From Isoetes taiwanensis (lineage: Eukaryota; Streptophyta; Lycopodiopsida; Isoetales; Isoetaceae), in NCBI GenBank assembly GCA_021234155.1, contig JAJEKV010000033.1, positions 11,356,163 through 11,420,162 on the forward strand: a stretch of DNA of 64,000 nucleotides. The letters are read 5' to 3'. The notes under the pieces were generated by a model. The model was given only the letters and a program-made list of their open reading frames with translations. It was not told where the DNA came from and searched no databases. Within the stretch, counting starts at the first letter, position 1. Each line of letters starts with the position of its first letter. This document shows positions 24,210 to 35,577 of this stretch, piece by piece. A program made the position numbers and the translations under genes.

Positions 24210-24800
24210 TATAAAAGTGGCATTGATGAGGGCAACTGGATCGCCATTCTGGGCCTATGCGAGCATGAAAGCATGCATGCATCGTATGCATTTTTGGAGT
24301 CGATAAATCGTTCTAGCAAAGCTGCTTATTTTAAAGTTTCTATACCAGCCTCTCATTGGCGGGTTCTCTTTTCTCACAATTCATTTACTGTTGTTTCCTT
24401 GATTTAATGCAGGGGAGGGGCTTCTTCTTGCATGCTTACGATTGTTGGCATTTGTTTTTTCATTTATCTGGCTTCTTCTAGAATGGCTCTATTTGTCTTG
24501 ATTCAGATAATTCCTGCAGCATTTTCTTTGGACCTAGCTTGTGGATCAAACTAAATGTTCTCTTCCTATTGAGAATTTTTAGTTCTATTCATGTGAGCCT
24601 TGCACTATAATGGCAACAATTTGGGCAACTGAATCGCCATTTTGAGGCTAAGCGAGCATGCACCTATGCATAGATTGCATGCAAATATTGCATGCATTTT
24701 TTTTGTCATTAGGTCTTTCCAGATGATGCTATAAGGTTTTTATATCAGCCTCCCATTGGTAGTTTTTCTTCTCTCAAAAGTTTGTTTAAGACTCCCTCCT
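24210..24800. repeat. Diverged tandem duplication, period about 390 bp
   Basis: Segments near 24225-24375 and 24620-24770 share ordered similarity: GGCAACTG(G/A)ATCGCCATT, GCGAGCATG, then TATA(C/T)CAGCCTC(T/C)CATTGG and TTCTCTC. The copies have several indels. No coding or RNA identity was found. 24800-25858 shows nothing further. Confidence 0.5.
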
Positions 24801-25858
24801 TCAATTATGACGTAATACTGTCGTTTTATCTTTTCTGTGGAACACATTGTATTTTGGAAGAGGTTTTTGTGTTCTAGTGTTTGTTGTTTGTAGGTACAAT
24901 GGTGATAACATCAAATTCTTCTGCTCTTTCTCCTATATCGAAGATGTTTCTTGTAGTTGGGAGATTGTGTAATTCAAGTCTATGTCTAAGCCTCTTGATG
25001 GGAGGTTATTACCAGGAAGTTTAAAAAGGCGGGGCTTTTTACCCTTGCTTTTAGTCCTTATCAAATACATCATCCAACATTCAATCTTCATTTGTATTTT
25101 AAAGTCCAGGTTTATATAACTTGCTATTTTCTTCTTTAATCATTTTGTAGGTACCTTGTAGGTCTTGTCGGTGTATTGCTATCCACTCTCTACCTTGTAA
25201 AAAGTCTGTTGATACAGAGTCCAAGTGTCATAATAAATAAACAATGAAAGTATAGTATTTACAAGGGGTTGGGAGGGAAGCGAAGAGATATAAGTGAGCT
25301 AAAAAAAGAGACTAATAAATTAAGAATGACTAGAAGGGGTGATCTGATGGCTCGGACTCGCAAGAGCATGAAAAATTGATCGACGAAAAGAGAATTTCAA
25401 ATTTACAATGCCAACTGTCATAAAAGCTTTTCGACTATCGTAAAAGCTACATTTGTTGATGAAGGTCCAGAATGATAGAGCAAGAATGAGAAGAAGAAGA
25501 ATATCAACGTATATATGAGGATGTTCTCTCATTCAGAACATTCCTAACTAGTGATCCATAAGTTCTATCATTTTGAGCTGAATGCATCAAGATAGATCAA
25601 CTTAACGTCACTGACAACACCATAAACGAGTTGTTTGATAAGCCAAATGACAAGATAATGAAGGAATAAGTGGAAAAGGGAGTCACTTGCACTTGAAGGG
25701 GGATCGACCAAGGGAAAGATTTCCACAGAATCAAACATTGAAGAAGAGCAGTTTGTTACCCATTAAGCCTCTAATGTTAACCAACATAACAAAAGAGCAG
25801 ATCCTTCATGGAACCTCTATAGAGGAAGTCGAAGATAGAGGTTGTCGAAGATAGACAA

Positions 25859-26192
25859 TTCTTTAAAAGATAGAAGTTTTGTTTTAAAAATAGAAGTTTA
25901 TATTTTAATAGCAAATATTGAATAGTTTATTATTGATAAAATTAATTAAAAATAAGCTGTCCAATTTTTATAATTAAAACTTAAATGCAATCATTTGATT
26001 CATTTCATCTAAACTTACATTTTAGAAAAATAACATTTTAATCATATAAAGTTCATTTTAGATGAAAAATTTAAATTTAAATAGATTAAAGTAATCGTTA
26101 ATCTAGAAAGTAGTTTTAAATTTTTATAACTGTTATACTTCTTATCTAAAGATAAACTGTAAATTTTATAAAAATCAACAAAAATAAAATTA
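25859..26192 (+). repeat. AT-rich repeat A, copy 1 (direct)
   Basis: About 330 bp, starting TTCTTTAAAAGATAGAAG. It is more than 90% similar by eye to 27150-27480 (direct) and 28085-28405 (inverted). AT content is very high and there is no ORF. The inverted arrangement of copies 2 and 3 suggests terminal repeats of a non-autonomous DNA element. Confidence 0.8.
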
Positions 26193-26407
26193 GAATTTTA
26201 TCACGAAGAGTAATTGGTGCCCTTTAGCACAAGTTGCATGTGGGTCAATAACTTCCATCTTGGTAAAAGAAACTAGAACCAAATTTAAAAATTACAAGTT
26301 TGCTTTGAAATACTTCATAATCAGAGTATTTTACAAACTCAATACCGATGTACAACCGCAAAAACGATCGAGATGATGAAGGGCACTAATAAGAATAAAA
26401 GGCCTCC

Positions 26408-26672
26408 ACGAGACCTTTCTTCCCTGGTAAGCTGAAGATGGCCTCTGAAAATTTTAAGGTTAAAAGTTAAAATATAAAATTAAAAAAAAAAAAGAATAAG
26501 AAAAATTGCTTACCTAGACTCTAAATGAAGAAGCTTAATCTCCATTCTACAAAAATAATATATATTCTTGTATTTATAAGAATGTCCAAAAAGTAGATGA
26601 TAGAGGAGATATACCATACAAAGAATACCACTCTTCTCAAGAGCACAATCTTTCTCGCTAGAACTAGCATGC
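26408..26672 (+). repeat. Repeat B, copy 1
   Basis: This segment, starting CTGAAGATGGCCTCTG, recurs as a direct copy at 27673-27926. Between the copies lie a copia-like remnant and repeat A. Both copies include CTTGTATTTATAAGAATGTCC and GCTAGAACTAGCATGC. Confidence 0.8.
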
Positions 26673-26765
26673 CTGAGATTGAAGCTCTAAGATTGGAGCT
26701 TGTTGCTGCGGGAGGTAAGATGGAAGATCTAGATCTCATTCAATACATTTTGGTCAAATGGCATA
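26670..26765 (+). pseudogene. Possible Ty1/copia gag remnant
   Basis: A short stretch reads ALRLELVAAGGKMEDLDLIQ followed by YILVKW. This resembles the copia gag (UBN2-type) segment with L-x-x-L...G...D-x-D-(L/I)...L, which packages retrotransposon RNA. It is about 30 codons and lacks a zinc knuckle. The assignment is tentative. Confidence 0.3.
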
Positions 26766-27149
26766 TTCAACAAAACTTGGACTTATTCAGATATAATAAA
26801 CATGAATAACATTTTAAAATTATATGTCATGTTTAATTCTTCTTGATTCTTATAATTTTTATATGTTCTAATTATATAACTTTATCTTTAAATTTAAAGA
26901 ATATTTGTTATAAAGGTATAAAATTGCTTTCTATACTATTTTTCATGTGATTTAGAATTAGACATTTCAAGAATATAAAATTTTAATTTTTAGTGATTTC
27001 TTAACAAATTTAAAATTTGTGAATAAGGATAATTTGTAAATCAAATATGACGGTTTGATAAGTGATTGACTTGAAACTATATGAGAGAATTTCACAATTT
27101 ATAAACTCTTAGAACTTTAAAAATTCTTTCAAAAAGTGTTAGTTCAAAA

Positions 27150-27480
27150 TTCTTTAAAAGATAGAAGTTTTGTTTTAAAGATAGAAGTTTATGTTTTAAT
27201 AGCAAATATTGAATAGTTTATTATTGATAAATTTAATTAAAAATAAGTTGTTCAATTTTTATAATTAAAACTTAAATGCAATCATTTGATTCATTTCATC
27301 TAAACTTACATTTTAGAAAAATAACATGTTAATCATATAAAGATCATTTTAGATGAAAATTTTAAATTTAAATAGATTAAAGTAATAGTTAGTCTAGAAA
27401 GTAGTTTTAAATTTTTACAACTGTCCTACTTCTTATCTAAAGATAAACTATTTTTTTTATAAAAATAAACAAAAATAAAA
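27150..27480 (+). repeat. AT-rich repeat A, copy 2 (direct)
   Basis: It begins TTCTTTAAAAGATAGAAG as copy 1 does and ends near CAAAAATAAAAATAC. With the inverted copy at 28085-28405 it encloses a foldback and repeat B. Confidence 0.8.
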
Positions 27481-27525
27481 ATACATATAATCTGACAATG
27501 TTAATATCTACAATGTTAACATCTA

Positions 27526-27745
27526 CCAATTTTTTTAAATTTAATATTTTAACTTTTAACCTTAAAATTTTCAGAGGCCATCTTCAGGGGGATTGTAGGA
27601 GTTTTTATATCACCAAATCTACCAAATCAGTTTTTTATATCATAGTCCCCCTGAAAACTCCTACAGAAAACTCCTATAGTCCCCCTGAAGATAGCCTCTG
27701 AAAATTTTAAGGTTAAAAGTTAAAATATCAAATTTAAAAAAAAAA
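27526..27745. repeat. Foldback inside the AT-rich complex
   Basis: The left arm (about 27535-27600: TAACTTTTAACCTTAAAATT...GAGGCCATCTTCAGGGGGA) and right arm (about 27672-27735: CCCCCTGAAGATAGCCTCTG...) are reverse complements. The loop holds further short inverted pieces (AGGAGTTTT / AAAACTCCT). The right arm is also the start of repeat B copy 2. Confidence 0.75.
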
Positions 27746-27926
27746 AAGGACAAGAAAAATTGCTTACGTAGACTCCAAATCAAGAAGCCTAATCTCCATT
27801 CTACAAAAATGATACATTCTTGTATTTATAAGAATGTCCAAAAAGTAGATGATAGAGGAGATATACCATACAAAGAATATCACTCTTCTCAAGATCACAA
27901 CCTTTCTCGCTAGAACTAGCATGCTT
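27673..27926 (+). repeat. Repeat B, copy 2
   Basis: A direct duplicate of 26408-26672 with scattered substitutions and small indels. It is followed at 27950-28084 by unique AT-rich DNA. Confidence 0.8.
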
Positions 27927-28084
27927 GAAAGAAAGACAAATATTATGATATAACTTGGGAAAAAAGAAAAAAATTAATCTTTTATAGTCTAGACAACATT
28001 ATAGAAAAAACTTTGATAGAATTTAAGGAACAAGAAGAAGCAAGAGAAGAAGACAAAACCCAAACTCTACATTGTTGGAATAAC

Positions 28085-28405
28085 ATTGTTAACATTGTCA
28101 GATTATATGTAATTTTATTTTTGTTGATTTTTATAAAATTTTCAGTTTATCTTTAGATAAGAAGTATGACAGATATAAAAATTTAAAACTACTTTCTAGA
28201 CTAATTATTACTTTAATCTATTTAAATTTAAATTTTTCATCTAAAATGAACTTTATATGATTAAATTTTTATTTTTCTAAAATTTAAGTTTAGATGAAAT
28301 GAATCAAATGATTGCATTTAAGTTTTAATTATAAAAATTGAACAGCTTATTTTTAATTAATTTTATCAATAATAAACTATTCAATATTTGCTATTAAAAT
28401 ATAGA
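28085..28405 (-). repeat. AT-rich repeat A, copy 3 (inverted)
   Basis: The reverse complement of copies 1 and 2, starting near CAATGTTAACATTGTCAGAT and ending TTTGCTATTAAAATATAG. 28410-29126 has no recognised gene. Confidence 0.8.
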
Positions 28406-29126
28406 GGAAATTGTTATCCAATGTCACATATAAGATGTATTTCTGGTTCTAGATAAGGTGATTCAAGCCCTGTCACAAGAACAAGTTCTATCGAGACAAC
28501 TAAAATACCCGCTGGTAAGGGCATTTTATGGTGCATGTTTACGTTATATAATTTTTCTTCAGCCGCAGATTTACCGTAGAGAATCATTGACTTAACCTCT
28601 CATCATTGCAAAAATGAAAGGCAACAATTTCTTGGTGAGATCCAGAGAGCGATATTGTTCAGAAATGGTAGGGCAAACAAGTTGCAAGCACATATAATAG
28701 TACATTGAACATGAGCAGGTCCTTAGAGACTTCATAGCTTAATCATGGCTTGGAAGAATGCATGAAATTGAGCAATTGGCTGCATCACATTATTTGTTTC
28801 TTTATTATACATCAATCCAAGCCTTATCTTTTGTTTCGAACTGGGAGGTGCTAGTAAGGTTGGCTGACAGTCTGGGTGCAAAACTGGACCTAGGTTAGAG
28901 TTCACTTGGATAGGTCCACTTGGCACCAATGGGATCAGGGTATTTTTTAAGCGCCCTATATTTTTATAGGGCCAGAAACAACTGGCTACTGCCCATCTAG
29001 GATAAATGACCTGGCGTAGTTTGGCCTGGCAATATTTTGCACCTTCTTGCTAAGATGGCGTAACCGAACTGGCGCAACACATTTTTATTTTGCTACATTA
29101 ACAAATTGGCTACGAGCAAATTTGTG

Positions 29127-29381
29127 TTAGTTAAGATACGAACATGCTTTGGTAGTGAAAACACGATGTTGGCCACAACCACCTAGGCATCTTCCCCAAA
29201 TAATGCATTCAAATTGCTCTGGGTCATAGTTCTTATCATCTGCAGATTCATAGCCTTCATCAAGACCCTCAATTTGGTCTATGAAAGTGGACGTAGACGA
29301 TGATATAGTGATGCGCCGCTTTGTCCTTGATGTCAAAGTTCCCAATAACTCATTTATTCTCTTTTGCGAAGCTCCCTCCAT
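29127..29381 (-). CDS. Small unidentified ORF (84 aa)
   Basis: An acidic central part (DEGYESADDKNYDPEQFE) is followed by CIIWGRCLGGCGQH with three cysteines and a His. It may be a real exon or a transposon piece. No homology is recognised and no flanking splice sites were resolved. Confidence 0.2.
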   Translation of the reverse strand: MEGASQKRINELLGTLTSRTKRRITISSSTSTFIDQIEGLDEGYESADDKNYDPEQFECIIWGRCLGGCGQHRVFTTKACSYLN

Positions 29382-29624
29382 GCTGCATAAATTTGATAAT
29401 CGGCATCAACAGCTACTTTCACACATCTGAATAATTTTGCACAACTGAATAGGGTAAAAACTAACCTGAATTGATGAAGCTAAAGCTTAGGTTGTAGATG
29501 GGAATGGATCTCCATCTCAACCAAATTGTGAATACAAATTGAGAGTCCTCTATAAATGACAATAAAATATAATACAATATTAAAATTATCATCCCATTCA
29601 TATTCAGAGACTAACATCCCATTC

Positions 29625-29681
29625 ATATTCACATTCACATTCACATTCACATTCACATTCACATTCACATTCACATTCACA
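29625..29681. repeat. (TTCACA)n hexanucleotide microsatellite
   Basis: About nine uninterrupted TTCACA units, preceded by two diverged ATTCATATTCA copies. Confidence 0.9.
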
Positions 29682-29699
29682 TGAATAACGACACAATTA

Positions 29700-30540
29700 C
29701 ATATGAGAAGAACAGGAAAAACACAGGCTCGACAGGGTAGAATAAACTAAACCTGTATGAAAGGGCAGTTTATGATGCTAGCTCGGTCAAATTAAAAAAT
29801 ATATATGAAACCCTAATTCTAGAGGACTATAAGTGGCGATTCTTAGATGGACATGTTGCTGAGATGTAATATGGCCACCCCCTTACCCATTAAAATTTAC
29901 CTTAGGTTCTAATTGGCTACCTCGATAAGTTTTTTCCACGCACAAAAAAACGAATTGGCCACACCCTATGCCTAGCTAGATTTAGTAAATATCGAATTGG
30001 CTACTAACGAGTAAAATGTACAAATTGGTGTTGTGAACTGGCCACTACCCTTCGATCAGGGCATGAACGTATCCTACTCTGGCGTAGCCAACCATTATTG
30101 AAAAAATATGAATGTGTGGCCAACTGGCCCGCCGGGGCCACTAAAAAATACCCTGAATGGGATGGCTCCACGTGGCAAGACACTAGTGAGGCGGCTCCAC
30201 ATGGAAATGTGGGTTACCTTGCCTAAGGTGGATAAGTTATATAATTAACTTGGCCTCTCCTGCTAGATGTCGCCCACTTACAACATTGTAGGCCAGCATG
30301 TGGGACATACTGGGCTACTCTGAACCTTGTACAAGTCGGCTATTGAGACTTATATAGTGACATTGCTGTAGAGTGTGACATTGCTGTAGAGTGTGTATAT
30401 ATATATATATCATAGTGTATACAAGCACGATTTAATTACTTTGAGAAATTGGGAATTCTCGTTGACCTCGAAATAGGTTGCACTGCCCATATAAATCGCT
30501 AAAAGAAGTCTATGAGGACCTCAATGGTCAAGAAAAAACA
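29700..30540. other. No gene recognised
   Basis: The interval includes a short tandem GACATTGCTGTAGAGTGT pair near 30360 and a (TA)n tract. No domain or RNA is seen. Confidence 0.5.
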
Positions 30541-30551
30541 TGCAAAAAAGG

Positions 30552-30940
30552 TTGAACAAATCGCCATTGCGATCTTCTTTATCATAAGAAACCAATATAT
30601 GAACATTTTAAGGCAATTTTATACAAGATAGTGTAACAATTTTACAAATTTTATACATGAAAGGCTTGCAAAGATGGCCATTGCGATCTTCTTGAACAAA
30701 AAATGAGAGCATATTGGATACATGAATAAAATAGCTTGCTTATTTTTGCATTTAAGAAGTCTATATAAAATTATACCTCTTGTCCATTAGTAGAAATTAT
30801 TAATAAACAAAGAATACAACTTATCAAAAAAACCAAAATTTATGCTCAACAAAATCGCTGTGGCGATCTTGCTGAGCAGACCCATAGCTCTCTACACTTT
30901 TTTGTGCTCAACTAAATTGCATAGCGATCCAGTGGAGCAA
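30552..30940. repeat. Four copies of a short hairpin motif
   Basis: Related imperfect palindromes occur at about 30552-30577, 30669-30700, 30844-30879 and 30905-30940. The clearest, at 30844-30878, pairs GCTCAACAAAATCGC with GCGATCTTGCTGAGC around a four-base loop. The others keep the ATCGC...GCGATC core. Function unknown. Confidence 0.6.
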
Positions 30941-32437
30941 GAATTCACCTTATATGCAGTCCTTAGAAAAAATCGTACGGCCTGTCAAATGTTTAACTAG
31001 ATACTTTTTATTTGAAACAATTTTATTCTTCTTGTTGCTATCTTTGGGAGATGGCGGATATGAAGCTTCGGAAGAGTAGGAAAGACGCGTGGATAGGCAA
31101 CTCTTTGGAAATTTGAACTGTAATTATCTGCAATAAGCCAATTGATAAGCATAGTTGTCGATATAGGAATACCTTTTGGTGTTGACAAGAATGGAGTGTC
31201 TTATCCAGCCATACCTCAATCTGAGCACACTGGATCTGCACCGCATACTGTTACAATATTATTTCTAAATTTGCAATTTGCAGTCTAAGCAGAAAAGACT
31301 CACATGTTATTTTTGCACAAAATAAGAATAGAAGGAGCTCCCTGATAGAATCGCGGTCGGAATGTCGGGGAGGGCATAGCTACAAATTTCATTCACAAAA
31401 TCCGATATGCCCGAATAAACATTTCTCTTACAATTAGAGGAATTCCTTGCAAAGAATACATGCTGCCCAGTCTGAAAAACGCTCGGCTCTGCTCATGGCC
31501 ATGGCTCTGTTCAAATTGCCTGCTCTGTCCATGGCCGCCTCTGCATGCTACACAAAATTTCGTCCCCAAAAAACCTCCACGATTTAGACCCAAACTGGTG
31601 CTATTGCTACCTTCGGCTATGGCGACCTTCTATCCTGCGCTATGGCGACCACGGCTATGGTCGGGCGACCTTACGATTCGATCTTGCGCTTGGAGCTCCG
31701 GCCTCCTTGTCGCCAAGCAAAGTGGGCGCTGACAAGCTATATGCTCATACATTTAGATATATCTTATTCAAATTTCAAATTGTCCCGTCCAATTTGAGCG
31801 GGACAAATTTAAACTAAAGCTGAACCACTTTTTGCTTATGGTGGACCCGGACAAGGTGATTCAAAATTCTCAAAATCCCGCTTTTTTATCTAAATAATGA
31901 ATTCGTGCTTATACTCTAGGGTAACGTCACGACAACTTGATTCAGCTATGCCTTTCTTAATAGGTAAGAATTCAATAGCTTCTTCCAGTGCATAGACATG
32001 AGACTATAAATGAAAGAGGATTTGTGGGCACACATGAGCATGTGACTTAGAAAACAGAGGAAGATTTCTTTGCCGAACAACTTACGTCGAACTCAGAGGT
32101 CCGAGCTTGGGGAGAGGCCTGGGGGGTTCACCTTTTTTTTCCGTACAAAACATGTGCGTGGGCGATGAAGGGGTTTTTTCGAGTTTTTGAAGTACGTATA
32201 CCTAAGGAGTCTCCCACGTTTTGGCGCCGGAGCTGCTGTATTTCCACGGTTTGAGGAGCGGTTTTCCTGCAGGGGTATGCACTTAGAAATATGTTCAAGG
32301 GGTTAGATGCTTTGCTGGTTGCCGGGCATATACGTTTAAGGGTCCTTGGATTTCCGGAGGTATGTTTTTAAATTTTTTTTTTCCTGTTTCCGTTTCCGGA
32401 GGTATGTTTTTGTTTCCGGAGGCCTGCATTTCAGTGT
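30941..32437. other. No gene recognised with confidence
   Basis: Two overlapping 90-codon frames at 31460-31817 are low-complexity (repeated CTATGGCGACC) and are not supported as genes. GGAGGTATGTTTTT is repeated near 32355 and 32398. Nothing else is seen. Confidence 0.45.
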
Positions 32438-32770
32438 TCAAGCAGGGTGAGAGCATTTCAGTGATTTACTTGACGCAGGCTGCGGCAAATGCAAGAAAAT
32501 ACAAGGTATGCTATCTTTTTTTCTGCTTTGTGACTTTATCGCAAACAAATCCTCAGCATTTCCATCCGTTAAATTTGTCTCAGGATTATCATAAAGTGGT
32601 GCAGAGATATCGCCATTTTCTGCTCTGATAGCTGCTGCTCTAGCAACACAGCTATGAATGACATTGCTTGCATCAAAATTCTTGTTTCTACTACTAGGGT
32701 TACCAAAGTCTTTCCTTCTCTCTTTGTTCTTAGCTCCAGGAGGACGTCCAACCCCTCTTTTTGGTGCCAT
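32438..32770 (-). CDS. Possible AT-hook protein exon
   Basis: The ORF starts MAPKRGVGRPPGAKNKERRK, containing an AT-hook-like RGVGRPPG core that binds the minor groove of AT-rich DNA. A Ser/Asn/Asp-rich stretch follows without a known domain. Length is 110 codons. It could be the first exon of a nuclear protein or a transposon-encoded peptide. Confidence 0.3.
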   Translation of the reverse strand: MAPKRGVGRPPGAKNKERRKDFGNPSSRNKNFDASNVIHSCVARAAAIRAENGDISAPLYDNPETNLTDGNAEDLFAIKSQSRKKDSIPCIFLHLPQPASSKSLKCSHPA

Positions 32771-32994
32771 ATTCCCACAGAAGCAGGGCTTAACCGGAAG
32801 CGCCCTTGATAAATGCCAACCAAAGGGGTAATCACTCGCTCATTTTACCATGCATTGAAACTGTAGTAATCCGAGTTGATGTAATGGCACAGATTCAGAG
32901 GATGGAGAAGTAGGTACAGATGTTGCTGTAAGTGTTAAAGAATGCGTTACAAAGTCTTTTTTTTTCTTGCTAATTAAATCCTTATGTTTTCCAG

Positions 32995-33785
32995 GACTCT
33001 CTTTGTGCCAATATAAGATGGAGACCATTTTTGGTGCTGTGGTTGGTATGGATTAGCTTTTTGGTACTACAGAATTTAAAGGTAATGATTTAACACTTAC
33101 AAAATTGAATGGCCTTTTCAGTGTAACATGTATTTGTGTGTAAATGCAGGCTAGCTCACTGGAGTGCAGTCTACAATTCTGGATCTACAATCTTTTGCAA
33201 GTAATATTCGTCTAATTCATATGGCTAAATGGACAAGTTTATTTACGTATCTTACAACTTTCTTCATACGATCAGATTCCCATTTCAATTGGTGTAGCTA
33301 CCTATGCCTCAATTCATTTGTACAAGGAGGGAAAGAAGAAACCATTTTCTGCCACAGAAGACATTATTACTAGTCAACCAAAAGACAAGATTAGTCGATT
33401 CATACTCTATATGTTCTCTGGGATGCTTGCGGGGATAGTTGGAGGACTATTGGAGCTTGGTGGAGGAGCAATTATAGGTCCCTTGTTGCTGGAACTTGGA
33501 CAGCCACCACAGGTAAATGCTTGACTATCGAAATCCCTTGGCTTAGAGTTTTATATGACGATTGGGAATTTTTAGGCTGCTGCTGCTACTGCAATATTTA
33601 TTATGATGTTCTCTTCTTCCATGTCAGTTGTGGAATATTACCTCTTGGGCATGTTTCCAATCCCATATGGTATGCATTGTGCAAGTTATGTTCTTTTTAT
33701 ATGCTCCTAGTCATTTGATACTTACTTCACTCATTTGCAGCTATATACTTGACTTTAGTATGGCTGATAGTGGAACTTAGAGTAT
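32995..33785 (+). pseudogene. TauE/SafE-family sulfite exporter, 3' gene fragment
   Basis: Five exons with GT-AG introns can be read: 32995-33081, 33150-33200, 33276-33512, 33576-33669 and 33741-about 33785. They remain in one frame. Exon 3 carries LYMFSGMLAGIVGGLLELGG then GAIIGPLLLELGQPPQ, the glycine-rich membrane signature of the plant TauE/SafE family. Exon 4 carries [20 protein letters not shown]. These proteins are predicted membrane exporters of sulfur-containing anions. The N-terminal half was not found upstream, and after IYLTLVW the expected continuation is lost through a frame change. Introns are retained, so it is a partial segmental copy. The canonical GLGGG is changed to ELGGG. 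Confidence 0.75.
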
Positions 33786-33960
33786 GCCTGGCCATAAGAT
33801 TGTTAAGAATAAGCAGCATATTTCTATAGATGTCTAAAATATGCAGACTTGGTTCACTTCTATTATTAGGAATGCTCAATAAATTGTCTTATGAGGAAGA
33901 TATATTGCTGTAGCTTATGACACATTCAGTATCTTATGACTTGATTCAGATCTTTTTATT

Positions 33961-35064
33961 CAGAATACTCTTGTTAACATATATATCAAGTGTGGAAGCC
34001 TTGAGGATGCCCAACAAGTGTTCAACATGATGTATAATTCAGATGTGGTGTCATGGACTTCATTAATTGCAGGACTTGTCGAAGATGCCAATGGAAGAGA
34101 AGCTTTTAGGCTCTTTATGGAAATGGAGAAGCAGGGTTTGCAGGCAGATAAAGTTACTTATATCAGTCTTCTCAATGCATGCTCCAGTTTAGGGCTTTTA
34201 GGAGGGGGCAAGTGGGTTCATGCCCACATGATGAGGACTAGAACTGAGTTCAATGTCTTTGTAGGAAGTGCACTTATGAACATGTATGCCAAATGTTTGA
34301 GCATTAGTGATGCTTGCCAACTTTTTCAAATGATGCAAAAACACAATGTTGTTTCATGGACTTCCATGGTTACAGGCTACGTTGACAATGGAGCCAATAT
34401 GAAGGCTATTGATCTCTTCAGGGGAAAATGCTTGCAAACAAGACTTGAAACCAGATAATGTAACACATGCAAGCATCTTGATTGCATGTGGAAATTTAGG
34501 AGCTCTTGAGTATAGTAAACATATCCATCTACATCTTGAGGAAAAGTATTCTGCATTGGATGCATCATCAACAACACACTTATTGATACATATTCTAGAT
34601 GTGGAAGCGTGGGAGATGCTTTCTTAGTGTTTAATAGCATGGCTGTGAAAGATAGGGTTTCTTGGAATGTAATTGATAATTATCTTTGAACATGGTGATG
34701 GCAAGACACTCTTGAACCGTATCGAGGAAATGCAGAGGGAAAGCTTCAAGCCGATAAAGTAACATTTACTTCTATCCTTGGAGCTTGTAGCCATGTTGGA
34801 TTGGCGGATGATGGACATTTTTACTTTGTTTGCATGAGCCAAACGTATGAGCTTAGCCCGATTGCTGAACATTATGCTTGCATTGTTGATCTTCTTGGAC
34901 GTGCGGGATGCTTGAATGAAGCACATGACTTTATTATTACAATGCCATTCAACCCCTGCTTTGTAAATTGGACAACGTTTTTTGGTTCTTGTAGAACATA
35001 TTATGATACAAGGCTTGCAGAGCACGCCATGGAAGAAGCCCTGGTAGCTCCACCGTACAACTAA
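33961..35064 (+). pseudogene. PLS-class pentatricopeptide repeat (PPR) relic
   Basis: PPR proteins bind organellar RNA. Repeats are visible in order. They are NTLVNIYIKCGSLEDAQQVF, then DVVSWTSLIAGLVEDANGRE, then DKVTYISLLNACSSLG, then VFVGSALMNMYAKC, then VVSWTSMVTGYVDNG. Further PPR pieces follow after a frameshift near 34425 and another near 34565. The last part (34801-35064) has HYACIVDLLGRAGCLNEA, as at the E-domain border of PLS proteins. At least two frameshifts and internal stops near 34690 make it a pseudogene. N-terminus and DYW domain are absent. Confidence 0.8.
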
Positions 35065-35177
35065 GGTGTGAAAAAACTATTGAAGATATGTTGGAGGTGT
35101 CCATGCAGAAAATCGTGGAAACGAAAAACATGCCCATTTGAATTTCTACTATATTGATATCCATCATAATGATTGCA

Positions 35178-35293
35178 GGGTATGTGCAGCATGGGGAGGG
35201 CCTTCCTGCTCTTGAACGTTTAAAAAAAATGCAAGAGGAAGACATAAAGCCAAATACAATTACGTTTTCAAGCGTAATTAAAGCATATAATTA
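35178..35293 (+). pseudogene. Isolated PPR motif fragment
   Basis: After GATTGCAG the frame reads GYVQHGEGLPALERLKKMQE and PNTITFSSVIKAYN, one PPR repeat ending at a stop. It may be part of the same decayed PPR locus displaced by an insertion, or a second fragment. Confidence 0.6.
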
Positions 35294-35462
35294 ATGAAAT
35301 CCAGATTTGTACTTATTTGAAAATGATTTTATGAGATTGAGATGATTAACTACAATCTGAATACTATGATATTAAGGTTTAATGCTGAAAGATTAGAAGG
35401 GTAAAATCTTAGATTGGGAAAGTAAAAATTGAGGGGCAAAGATTGGAAATGGAGAAGATTAA

Positions 35463-35577
35463 AAATATGACTTGTAAAGATTGAAATAGAAAAGGTTCTG
35501 GAAATTTATGCATGAAGGTAAAATATGACTTGTAAAGATTGAAATAGAAAATGTTCTGGAAATTTATGCATGATTGT
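35463..35577. repeat. Two tandem 58-bp units
   Basis: Units starting AAATATGACTTGTAAAGATT begin at 35463 and 35521 and differ by a few bases. Confidence 0.85.

Noticed and set aside
29625-29681. CRISPR-like array
   Set aside because: It is a simple hexanucleotide microsatellite without unique spacers, in a eukaryotic context.
31460-31817. Two 90-codon overlapping frames
   Set aside because: Driven by the repeated CTATGGCGACC sequence; no family resemblance.
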